Shown here: positions 14,127-20,479 of the stretch, piece after piece
How the letters are laid out: each line of letters opens with the position of its first letter
How positions within the stretch are numbered: the first letter of the stretch is position 1
Source: JBQTKD01 sp052389435
GTDB lineage: Bacteria > Actinomycetota > Actinomycetes > Sporichthyales > Sporichthyaceae
Direction: 5' to 3'
Assembly (NCBI GenBank): GCA_052389435.1
Contig: JBQTIB010000150.1
Location: 1-23,770 of the forward strand
Length of the DNA stretch: 23,770 bases
Position numbers and translations under genes: made by a program
The notes under the pieces: generated by a model
What the model saw: the letters and a program-made list of their open reading frames with translations, nothing else
Databases searched by the model: none
What the model was told of the DNA's origin: nothing

Positions 14127-15251
14127 CTAGGCGGTGGCGACGATGGTGGCGGAGCCGAGGACCCGGGTACCGACGTAGAACGCGGCGGCCTGGCCGGGGG
14201 CGACGCCGCGGACGGGATCGTCGAAGCGGACGAGGAGTTCCTCGCCGACGGGCTCCACGAGAGCCGGGGCGGCTTCGCCGTGGGCGCGGATCTGGACGGC
14301 GGCGACGAAGGGCGCGGTGGGCGGCGGAGCGCACCAGCGGGGACGGTCGGCCCGCAGTTCGCGGACCTCCAGCCCCTCCGCGGGTCCGACCAGCACGGTG
14401 CCGGACACCGGTTCGATGTCGAGGACGTAGCGGGGCTTGCCGTCCGCGGCGGGAGTGCCGATGCGCAGGCCCTTGCGCTGTCCCACGGTGAACCCGTAGC
14501 TGCCGGTGTGGGTGCCGAGCACGGTGCCGTCGACGTCCCGGATCTCGCCGGGCCGGTCCCCCAACCGCTGCCTGAGGAAGCCGGCGGTGTCGCCGTCGGC
14601 GATGAAGCAGATGTCGTGGCTGTCCGGCTTGGTCGCCACCGCCAGCCCGCGGGCCTCGGCCTGCGCGCGCACTTCGGTCTTGGACGAGTCCCCCAGCGGG
14701 AACAGCGCGTGGGCGACCTGCTCGGCGTCGAGGACGGCCAGGACGTAGGACTGGTCCTTGTCCGGGTCCACCGCCCGGTGCAGTTCGCGCCCGGCGGGGC
14801 CGTCGAGTAGGCGTGCGTAGTGCCCGGTGCAGACGGCGTCGAAGCCGAGCGCCAGCGCACGGTCCAGCACGGCGGCGAACTTGATGGACTCGTTGCAGCG
14901 CAGGCACGGGTTCGGGGTGCGACCGGCGGCGTACTCGGCGACGAAGTCGTCGACGACCTCGGCCTTGAACTCCTCGGCGAGATCCCAGACGTAGAAGGGA
15001 ATTCCGAGGACGTCGGCGGATCGGCGCGCGTCCCGGGCGTCCTCGGCGGAACAGCAGCCGCGCGAGCCCGTACGGAACTGCGCCTGATTCTGACTGAGCG
15101 CCAGATGCACGCCGACGACGTCGTGTCCGGCGTCGACGGCCCGGGCGGCGGCCACGGCGGAGTCGACCCCGCCGGACATGGCGGCGAGGACTCTCAGTGT
15201 CGTCGATCGCTCGGGCTTCTCACTCGTCCCTCGCTCGTCGCGCTCGCTCAT
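14127..15251 (-). CDS. mnmA: tRNA-specific 2-thiouridylase MnmA
   Basis: The 374-residue enzyme inserts sulfur at position 2 of the wobble uridine of tRNA-Lys, -Glu and -Gln, using ATP and sulfur relayed from a cysteine desulfurase. The PP-loop is SGGVDS at 26-31. The catalytic pair is C119 in PNPCLRCNESIKF and C215 in DSHDICFI. The central KDQSYVLAVL and the later GSYGFTVGQRKGL and FYVGTRVLG blocks complete the family pattern. The ATG at 15251 overlaps the desulfurase TGA (ATGA), so the two are translationally coupled, matching their shared sulfur pathway. This start gives about 20 extra residues before the usual 'RVLAAMSGGVDS' beginning; no better internal start is seen. The open frame continues into the desulfurase gene as a shadow only. 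Confidence 0.96.
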   Translation of the reverse strand: MSERDERGTSEKPERSTTLRVLAAMSGGVDSAVAAARAVDAGHDVVGVHLALSQNQAQFRTGSRGCCSAEDARDARRSADVLGIPFYVWDLAEEFKAEVVDDFVAEYAAGRTPNPCLRCNESIKFAAVLDRALALGFDAVCTGHYARLLDGPAGRELHRAVDPDKDQSYVLAVLDAEQVAHALFPLGDSSKTEVRAQAEARGLAVATKPDSHDICFIADGDTAGFLRQRLGDRPGEIRDVDGTVLGTHTGSYGFTVGQRKGLRIGTPAADGKPRYVLDIEPVSGTVLVGPAEGLEVRELRADRPRWCAPPPTAPFVAAVQIRAHGEAAPALVEPVGEELLVRFDDPVRGVAPGQAAAFYVGTRVLGSATIVATA

Positions 15252-16426
15252 CGGCGACCGGCCGCGACTGCACCCGCACGTCGAGCCCGTTCGACGACGG
15301 CGGGCAGCGCCTCGAGGAAGGTCGACACGTCCTCCTCGGTGGAGGTGTGGCCGAGCGAGAGCCGCAGCGAACTGCGTGCCGTCTCCTCCGCCGAGCCCAT
15401 CGCCAACAGCACGTGGCTGGGCCGGGCCACTCCGGCGGAGCAGGCCGAACCGGTGGAGCAGGCGATGCCGCGGGCGTCGAGGAGCATCAGCAGCGAGTCC
15501 CCCTCGCAGCCCGGAAAGGAGAAGTGGGCGTTGCCCGGCAGGCGGTGCACGGGGTCCCCGTTGTAGCGGGCGTCCGGGACGGCGGCGAGCACGCCCTCGA
15601 CGAGCGCGTCGCGCAGCCGGGCGATGCGGGCCGAGCGCGCCGTCCGGTCCGTCCCCGCAACAGCAGCCGCGGCGGCAAACCCGACGATTCCGGGCGCGTT
15701 GAGGGTGCCGGAGTGGACCTCGCGTTCCTGCCCGCCGCCGTGGAGCAGCGGGATGGGCGTCAGACCGCGGGCGAGCACGAGCGCACCGACCCCGACGGGG
15801 CCGCCGATCTTGTGGCCGGTGACCGAGACCGCCTCCGCGCCGGAGGCCGCGAAGTCGACCTCTACCGATCCGAACGCCTGGACGGCGTCGGAGTGGAAGG
15901 GAACGTCGAAGGAGCGGGCGATCTCCGCCAACTCGACGACCGGCTGCAGCGTCCCGACTTCGTTGTTGGCCCACATGACCGAGACGAGGGCGACGGACGC
16001 GGGGTCGCGGGCGATGGCCGCGCGCAGCGTCTCCGGATCGAGCCGACCGTGCGAATCGACCGGAAGAATCTCCAGCTCGCCGCCCTGCGTGGCCGCGAGC
16101 CACTGGGCCGGGTCCAACACCGCGTGGTGCTCGACGGCGCTGATCAGGATGCGGCGACGCCGCGCGTCGGCCGATCGGCGGGCCCAGAACAGGCCCTTGA
16201 GCGCGATGTTGTCCGACTCGGTGCCGCCGGAGGTGAAGACGATCTCTCCCGGCCGTGCCCCGAGAATCGCCGCGAGCGTCTCCCGAGACTCCTCGACGAC
16301 CCGCCGCGCGGCCCGGCCGGGCCCGTGCAACGAGGAGGGGTTGCCCACGCGACCGAGCACCTCGGTCATCGCGGCCACCGCTGCGGGGAGGATCGGCGTG
16401 GTCGCCGCGTGGTCCAGGTACGTCAT
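15248..16426 (-). CDS. Cysteine desulfurase (IscS/NifS type, PLP-dependent)
   Basis: The 392-residue enzyme takes sulfur from cysteine as a persulfide and yields alanine. It starts MTYLDHAATTP, the usual beginning of class V aminotransferase-fold desulfurases. Key residues are H100 in VEHHAVL, D180 and Q183 in HSDAVQ, the PLP lysine K206 in SVTGHKIGGP, and the persulfide cysteine C329 in the short GSACSAG loop. RPSHVLLAMG and SLRLSLG follow as in the NifS/IscS group. Overlap with mnmA by 4 nt argues that its main partner is MnmA in tRNA thiolation, although Fe-S supply cannot be excluded. No SUF or ISC scaffold gene is nearby. Minus-strand TACCCT (16441-16436) could be a -10 box for a very short leader. 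Confidence 0.95.
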   Translation of the reverse strand: MTYLDHAATTPILPAAVAAMTEVLGRVGNPSSLHGPGRAARRVVEESRETLAAILGARPGEIVFTSGGTESDNIALKGLFWARRSADARRRRILISAVEHHAVLDPAQWLAATQGGELEILPVDSHGRLDPETLRAAIARDPASVALVSVMWANNEVGTLQPVVELAEIARSFDVPFHSDAVQAFGSVEVDFAASGAEAVSVTGHKIGGPVGVGALVLARGLTPIPLLHGGGQEREVHSGTLNAPGIVGFAAAAAVAGTDRTARSARIARLRDALVEGVLAAVPDARYNGDPVHRLPGNAHFSFPGCEGDSLLMLLDARGIACSTGSACSAGVARPSHVLLAMGSAEETARSSLRLSLGHTSTEEDVSTFLEALPAVVERARRAGAVAAGRR

Positions 16427-16592
16427 CGCCCGCTCAGGGTAGCCCGACAGTCGCGGGGATCCGCCCTCGACGACCCCCGAACCGAGCTGCGCCCCGGGCG
16501 TGCTCGCACCACGGCTGCGCGGCCCACGCCACGGCCGCTGCGTCCGACCACGCCGGGCCTACCGGACGCTAGGGCTCGGACACCAGAGGTCG

Positions 16593-16609
16593 GACCCCGC
16601 GACGGGGTC
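16593..16609 (-). terminator. 7-bp hairpin overlapping the stop of the small conserved gene
   Basis: GACCCCG and CGGGGTC (16593-16599 and 16603-16609) form a perfect 7-bp stem with a 3-nt loop that overlaps the gene's TGA (16610-16608). No U-tract follows. It may act as a terminator separating the proB unit from the desulfurase gene, whose start lies 166 nt further on. Confidence 0.35.
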
Positions 16610-16994
16610 AGAAGGGGCGGACGCCGGGGCTCAGGAGCGGTGCGGAGTCGCCGCGGCGACGGTGCGTGTCCCGGTCCACGACCTCGAGGCCGACCACGTT
16701 CCAGCGGGGCAGGCCCGCCGACTCGCGGTGTTCGCCCCACAGCTTCTCGGCCATGGACAGGGCCGCGTGCACGTCCTCGGCCTCTTCCCAGTACCGCACC
16801 TCGGCGCGGTCGGCGGCGTAGCGGCCGGACATGAGAAACGGGTGCTCGACGGAGAGCTGCTCGAGCCCGGCGCGCACGTCCTCCGGGGCCTCCGGCTCGC
16901 CCGCGACGGTGACGGTGACGTGCCAGAGGCGAGCGTCTTCGTCTGCGGTGCCGAACCGGCTGCGGCCATCGCCGGCTGAGCCCACGCCAGTCAC
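16608..16994 (-). CDS. Small conserved actinobacterial protein, function unknown
   Basis: The 128-residue soluble protein has no signal peptide or membrane segment. The core LWHVTVTVAGEPEAPEDVRAG is followed by a helix and EHPFLMSGRYAADRAEVRYW. The rest, EEAEDVHAALSMAEKLWGEH...LPRWNVVGLEVVDRDTH, looks like a compact alternating beta/alpha fold (about 23-112). I recall similar short proteins in other actinobacteria near mnmA/desulfurase genes but know no assigned function. The GTG start overlaps the proB TGA in GTGA, indicating translational coupling; a second GTG three codons on is an alternative. Acid- and Trp-rich composition with high third-position GC supports a real gene. Confidence 0.75.
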   Translation of the reverse strand: MTGVGSAGDGRSRFGTADEDARLWHVTVTVAGEPEAPEDVRAGLEQLSVEHPFLMSGRYAADRAEVRYWEEAEDVHAALSMAEKLWGEHRESAGLPRWNVVGLEVVDRDTHRRRGDSAPLLSPGVRPF

Positions 16995-18121
16995 CTCTCT
17001 TCGCGCAACAGCACCAAGTCGTCCCGGTGGACGACCTCCCGCTCGTAGGCGGGGCCCAGTTCCGCTGCGAGCTCTCGTGTCGAGCGTCCCAGCAGCCCCG
17101 GCAGTTCCGTTGCGTCAAAGTTGACCAGCCCGCGGGCCACCGCGTGGCCTGTTTCGTCCAACAGGTCCACCGGATCACCGGCGACGAAGGTGCCCGTCAC
17201 ACCGGTCACGCCTGCGGGAAGCAGGGACTTGCGCCGCGCGACGACGGCAGCCACCGCGCCCGCGTCCAGGTGCAGGGCTCCGCGGGAGCTCGCGGCGTGC
17301 GCCAGCCACAGCAGCCGGGTGGGCACGCGGGCGCCGGTGGGCCGAAACAACGTCCCGACCTCCTGCCCGGCGAGCGCGGCCTCGGCCTGGGTCGCGGCGG
17401 TCAGCACGACCGGCACGCCCGCGGTCGTCGCGATCCGGGCGGCCTCGACCTTGGTTCCCATGCCCCCCGTGCCGACCCCGGCCGCGCCCGGCCGCCCGAG
17501 GGTCACGTGGGCGAGGTCCTCCGGACCGTTGACAACCGAGATCCGATTGGCGTCGCCCCTGCTCGGGTCTCCGTCGTAGAGGGCGTCGACGTCGGAGAGC
17601 AGCACGAGCAGGTCGGCGTGCACCAGATGCGCGACCAGGGCCGCGAGGCGGTCGTTGTCGCCGAACCGGATCTCGTCGGTGGCGACCGTGTCGTTCTCGT
17701 TGACGACGGGCAGCATGCCCATCTCGAGCAGCCGGTACAGCGTCCGCTGGGCGTTGCGGTAGTGCGCGCGCCGAATGACGTCGTCGAGGGTCAAAAGGAC
17801 TTGACCAACCGTCAGATCGTACCTCTGGAACGACTGCGTGTACTGGGCGATCAGCCGGCCCTGCCCGACGCTGGCCGCCGCCTGCTGAGTCGCGAGGTCC
17901 CGGGGGCGCCGCGCGAGTCCGAGCGGCGCGAGCCCGGCGGCGATGGCGCCGGAGGACACGAGCACGATCTCGCGCCCGGCCGCGCGGGCCTTGGCGAGGG
18001 TGTCGACGAGCGCGTCCACCCGTGCCCCGTCGAGCCCGCCCCCGGCCGTGGTCAGCGACGAGGACCCGACCTTGACCACCACCCGCCGCGCCGCGAGCAC
18101 CTCGTCACGCAGCGTCGTCAT
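16991..18121 (-). CDS. proB: Glutamate 5-kinase
   Basis: This 376-residue ProB catalyses the first step of proline synthesis, ATP-dependent phosphorylation of glutamate. The amino-acid-kinase domain spans about 10-250: VVVKVGSSSLT with K17, IVLVSSGAIAAG, NENDTVATDEIRFGDNDRLAALVA, LLSDVDALYDGDP and GTGGMGTKVEAA. A C-terminal PUA domain (about 280-365, including RGLVNFDATELPGLLG) follows, as in longer bacterial enzymes. Length is typical. Usual actinobacterial neighbours downstream would be proA and nadD; here proB instead overlaps a small conserved gene by 4 nt. Upstream, 76 nt including a perfect 21-nt palindrome separate it from obgE, so it may have separate control. The ATG at 18121 has only a weak GACGGGG-type ribosome binding site. 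Confidence 0.97.
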   Translation of the reverse strand: MTTLRDEVLAARRVVVKVGSSSLTTAGGGLDGARVDALVDTLAKARAAGREIVLVSSGAIAAGLAPLGLARRPRDLATQQAAASVGQGRLIAQYTQSFQRYDLTVGQVLLTLDDVIRRAHYRNAQRTLYRLLEMGMLPVVNENDTVATDEIRFGDNDRLAALVAHLVHADLLVLLSDVDALYDGDPSRGDANRISVVNGPEDLAHVTLGRPGAAGVGTGGMGTKVEAARIATTAGVPVVLTAATQAEAALAGQEVGTLFRPTGARVPTRLLWLAHAASSRGALHLDAGAVAAVVARRKSLLPAGVTGVTGTFVAGDPVDLLDETGHAVARGLVNFDATELPGLLGRSTRELAAELGPAYEREVVHRDDLVLLREER

Positions 18122-18149
18122 GCGGGCCCCGTCGCCCGCGGCCCGTCGA

Positions 18150-18170
18150 CTACGGGACGACGTCCCGTAG
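18150..18170. promoter_or_regulatory. Perfect 21-nt palindrome between obgE and proB
   Basis: CTACGGGACG-A-CGTCCCGTAG (18150-18170) is self-complementary over both 10-nt arms. It sits in the middle of the 76-nt obgE-proB spacer, 27 nt after obgE's stop and 28 nt before proB's start. It could be a hairpin terminator/attenuator (9-bp stem, 3-nt loop) or an operator; no U-tract follows. Confidence 0.5.
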
Positions 18171-18197
18171 CCGGAAGCGCCGAGCGAGTGCGGAGGG

Positions 18198-19577
18198 TCA
18201 CCGGCCCTCCAGGCGCAGGTCCGTTCCGCGGCGGCCGTGCAGGACCTCCGCGCCGGCGCTGACGGTGGGCTCCCAGTCGAAGACGACCGCGTCGGGGTCC
18301 TCGAGGGAGTGGCCGCCGATGACGACGGTGTCCCCCTCCTTCGCGCCGAGCTTGAACAGTTCGGTCTCCACGCCGAGGCGAGCGAGGCGGTCGGCGAGGT
18401 ACCCGACGGCCTCCGGGTTGGAGAAGTTGGTCTGGCGCACCCAGCGGCGGGGCTTCTCCCCGCGCACGAGGTAGGCGGGCTCGCCGTAGAGCTCGACCTG
18501 CGTGACCGTGAAGCCCGTGTCCGCGACCGCGGTCGGGCGCAGCACGATCGGCGCGGCCTCCAGCGGCGGCGCGGCGGCGCGCGCGGCCGTCACGAGTTCG
18601 GCCATCGCGTACCCGAACGCCTTCAGCCCCGCGTGCGAGACGGCGCTGACGTGAAAAACGCGCAGGCCACGGGCTTCGAGCTGTTCGGTGACCATGTCGG
18701 CGAGGTCGGCGCCCTCTGGAACGTCGCACTTGTTCAGCGCCACCAGGCGCGGCCGGTCCGCGAGGCCGCCGTACGCGGCGAGTTCGGCCTCGATGACGTC
18801 TAGGTCGCTGATCGGGTCCCGATCGGTCTCCAGGGTCGCGCAGTCCAGTACGTGGACCAGCACCGTGCAGCGCTCGACGTGGCGCAGGAACTCCAGGCCC
18901 AGGCCCTTGCCGCCGCTCGCCCCGGGGATCAGTCCGGGCACGTCGGCGACGGTGAACCGGGTCTCCCCCGCCTGCACCACGCCCAGATTCGGCACGAGCG
19001 TGGTGAACGGGTAGTCCGCAATCTTCGGGCGCGCCGCGGAGATCGCCGCGATCAGCGAGGACTTCCCGGCGCTCGGGTACCCCACGAGCGCGACGTCGGC
19101 GACGGACTTGAGCTCCAGCACGACCGAGGCGACCTCGCCGGGCTCGCCGAGCAGCGCGAAGCCGGGCGCCTTGCGCTTGGTCGAGGCCAGCGCGGCGTTG
19201 CCGAGCCCGCCGTGCCCGCCCTTGGCGAGGGTGTACCGGGCGCCCGCGCCGACCATGTCGACGATGAGCTTCCCGTCGGGCGTGGTCACCAGGGTGCCGT
19301 TGGGAACGGCCAGCACGATGTCGCCGCCATCGGCGCCGAAGCGGTTGTTGCCCTGCCCGGGCCGCCCGGAGGCCGCCTTGCGGTGGGGAGTGTGGTGGTA
19401 GTCGAGCAGCGTGGTGGCGCCCTCGTCGACGACGAGAATCACGTCGCCGCCGCGGCCGCCGTTGCCGCCGTCGGGGCCCGCGAGCGGGCGGAACTTTTCG
19501 CGGTGGATCGAGGCACAGCCGTCTCCGCCGTTGCCGGCCTCGGCGTGCAGGACCACGCGGTCCACGAACGTCGTCAT
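18198..19577 (-). CDS. obgE: GTPase ObgE/CgtA, ribosome-assembly GTPase
   Basis: The 459-residue protein has three domains. The Gly-rich Obg fold (about 1-158, with GGNGGRGGD and GGHGGLGNA) comes first. The G domain has G1 GYPSAGKSS (166-174), switch TT at 192-193, G3 DVPG (212-215) and G4 NKCD (282-285). A C-terminal OCT domain (about 345-430, with EKPRRWVRQTNFSNPEAVGYL) ends it. Obg proteins bind the 50S subunit late in assembly and respond to GTP/ppGpp. Location directly after rplU and rpmA is the conserved bacterial order. A 157-nt structured spacer separates it from rpmA, so part of its expression may come from its own promoter. Start MTTFVDRVVLHAEAGNGGDG matches the family N-terminus. 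Confidence 0.98.
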   Translation of the reverse strand: MTTFVDRVVLHAEAGNGGDGCASIHREKFRPLAGPDGGNGGRGGDVILVVDEGATTLLDYHHTPHRKAASGRPGQGNNRFGADGGDIVLAVPNGTLVTTPDGKLIVDMVGAGARYTLAKGGHGGLGNAALASTKRKAPGFALLGEPGEVASVVLELKSVADVALVGYPSAGKSSLIAAISAARPKIADYPFTTLVPNLGVVQAGETRFTVADVPGLIPGASGGKGLGLEFLRHVERCTVLVHVLDCATLETDRDPISDLDVIEAELAAYGGLADRPRLVALNKCDVPEGADLADMVTEQLEARGLRVFHVSAVSHAGLKAFGYAMAELVTAARAAAPPLEAAPIVLRPTAVADTGFTVTQVELYGEPAYLVRGEKPRRWVRQTNFSNPEAVGYLADRLARLGVETELFKLGAKEGDTVVIGGHSLEDPDAVVFDWEPTVSAGAEVLHGRRGTDLRLEGR

Positions 19578-19646
19578 CTACGAAACACCACACTGACCGG
19601 GTTTGGGGGGTGCGGGCGGCGCAGTGTCATTTCTACTGGCCCGCTC

Positions 19647-19723
19647 GCGGCGCGAAGCGCCGCAACAAAAGCGCAGCGAGCGCGGGAGGCGCCTTACGCG
19701 CCGACCGCGCTCGTCTACGAGCG
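19647..19723 (-). terminator. Cluster of three hairpins between rpmA and obgE
   Basis: Three perfect inverted repeats follow rpmA on the minus strand: 19723-19708 (7-bp arms), 19702-19688 (5-bp arms) and 19663-19647 (7-bp arms, 3-nt loop). TTTT lies just before the last one. They would fold in the transcript after rpmA's stop (19735) and probably reduce read-through into obgE or protect the rplU-rpmA mRNA. Confidence 0.45.
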
Positions 19724-19734
19724 AAGCGAAGCAA

Positions 19735-19989
19735 CTACTCCGCGGCGACGATGTTCACGACGCGGCGACCGCGACGCGAACCGAACTCCACGGCGCCCGC
19801 GGCAAGCGCGAACAGCGTGTCGTCCCCACCGCGGCCGACGTTGTCGCCCGGGTGGAAGTGGGTGCCACGCTGACGGACGATGATCTCGCCCGCGTTGACG
19901 AGCTGACCGCCGAAGCGCTTGACGCCCAGACGCTGCGCATTCGAGTCGCGACCGTTGCGGGTCGAGGATGCGCCCTTTTTGTGTGCCAT
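19735..19989 (-). CDS. rpmA: 50S ribosomal protein L27
   Basis: The 84-residue L27 has an N-terminus reaching toward the peptidyl-transferase centre. MAHKKGASSTRNGRDSNAQRLGVKRFGGQ is the unmistakable family start, without the cleavable N-terminal extension found in Firmicutes, and GTHFHPGDNVGRGGDDTLFA follows. It lies 69 nt downstream of rplU. The ribosome-binding stretch GAGAAGTAGGAC just upstream is part of a duplicated copy of the rplU 3' end. Length is normal. Confidence 0.98.
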   Translation of the reverse strand: MAHKKGASSTRNGRDSNAQRLGVKRFGGQLVNAGEIIVRQRGTHFHPGDNVGRGGDDTLFALAAGAVEFGSRRGRRVVNIVAAE

Positions 19990-19997
19990 GTGTCTGT

Positions 19998-20030
19998 GTC
20001 CTACTTCTCGACGGCGGTGATTCGAACGCG
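19998..20030 (-). repeat. Degenerate duplicate of the rplU 3' end in the rplU-rpmA spacer
   Basis: Positions 20030-19998 match the rplU end at 20088-20056 in 27 of 33 bases, with the last 14 (TCGAGAAGTAGGAC) identical. Read in frame, the copy would encode RVRITAVEK-stop, against RVKITSIEK-stop in rplU. The 58-nt offset puts it out of frame with rplU. It carries the purine-rich stretch used upstream of rpmA. Confidence 0.65.
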
Positions 20031-20058
20031 CGGCGGCGAGGTGCGCCGCTAGTGCGTC

Positions 20059-20367
20059 CTACTTCTCGATGGAGGTGATCTTGACGCGGGTCAGCTTCGA
20101 GCGGTGACCCTGCCGGACACGGTGGCCCGACTTGTTCTTGTAGTGAATCATCTCGATCTTCGGGCCCTTGGTGTGCTCGACGACCTCGGCCGTGACCTTC
20201 ACCTTGGCGAGCGCGGCGAGGTCGGTGGTGACCGTCGCGCCGTCGACCAGGAGGACGGCGGGGAGCGTAAGGGTCGAGCCGGGCTTGCCGTCGACGCGGT
20301 CGAGCTCGAAGACGTCGCCCTGGGCGACCTTCTCCTGACGGCCGCCGGACTTCACGATCGCGTACAC
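20059..20367 (-). CDS. rplU: 50S ribosomal protein L21
   Basis: The 102-residue L21 binds 23S rRNA. VYAIVKSGGRQEKVAQGDVF is the family N-terminus, VVEHTKGPKIEMIHYKNKSG and RQGHRSKLTRVKI are the RNA-binding C-terminal blocks, and the gene precedes rpmA as in nearly all bacteria. I chose GTG 20367 because it coincides with family Met1 (M-Y-A-I-V). Alternatives are ATG 20379 and ATG 20397; the last has the best ribosome binding site (GGAG, 6 nt away) and would add 10 residues. A hairpin and a terminator-like stem lie in the leader, so transcription probably restarts after rne. Confidence 0.95.
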   Translation of the reverse strand: MYAIVKSGGRQEKVAQGDVFELDRVDGKPGSTLTLPAVLLVDGATVTTDLAALAKVKVTAEVVEHTKGPKIEMIHYKNKSGHRVRQGHRSKLTRVKITSIEK

Positions 20368-20400
20368 GGCACTTCTCATTTCCTCAGCTACGGACATGGC

Positions 20401-20419
20401 GTGCTCCACGTTCGAGCAC
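20401..20419 (-). promoter_or_regulatory. Hairpin in the rplU leader overlapping a Shine-Dalgarno site
   Basis: On the minus strand GTGCTC-N7-GAGCAC (20419-20401) forms a perfect 6-bp stem. Its 3' arm contains most of GGAG (20407-20404), the best ribosome binding site for an rplU start at 20397. If that start is used, folding would hide the site, a layout suited to translational autoregulation of L21. Confidence 0.4.
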
Positions 20420-20427
20420 ATGGTCAA

Positions 20428-20452
20428 ACCCGACGCCGAAGCGCCGACGGGT
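20428..20452 (-). terminator. UUCG-capped hairpin between rne and rplU
   Basis: On the minus strand ACCC-gtc-GGCGC-TTCG-GCGTC-GGGT (20452-20428) folds into a stem with a C(UUCG)G tetraloop, one G-U pair and a 3-nt bulge, followed by a short T run. It starts 27 nt after the rne stop. It is likely a terminator or mRNA-processing structure. Confidence 0.45.
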
Positions 20453-20479
20453 CAGATTACAGGGCTGGAGCCCCTCGGC

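Noticed and set aside
14127..16103. 658-residue frame joining mnmA to upstream sequence
   Set aside because: The extension lies inside the cysteine desulfurase gene in a different frame and has no homology-like motifs; mnmA starts at the ATGA overlap.
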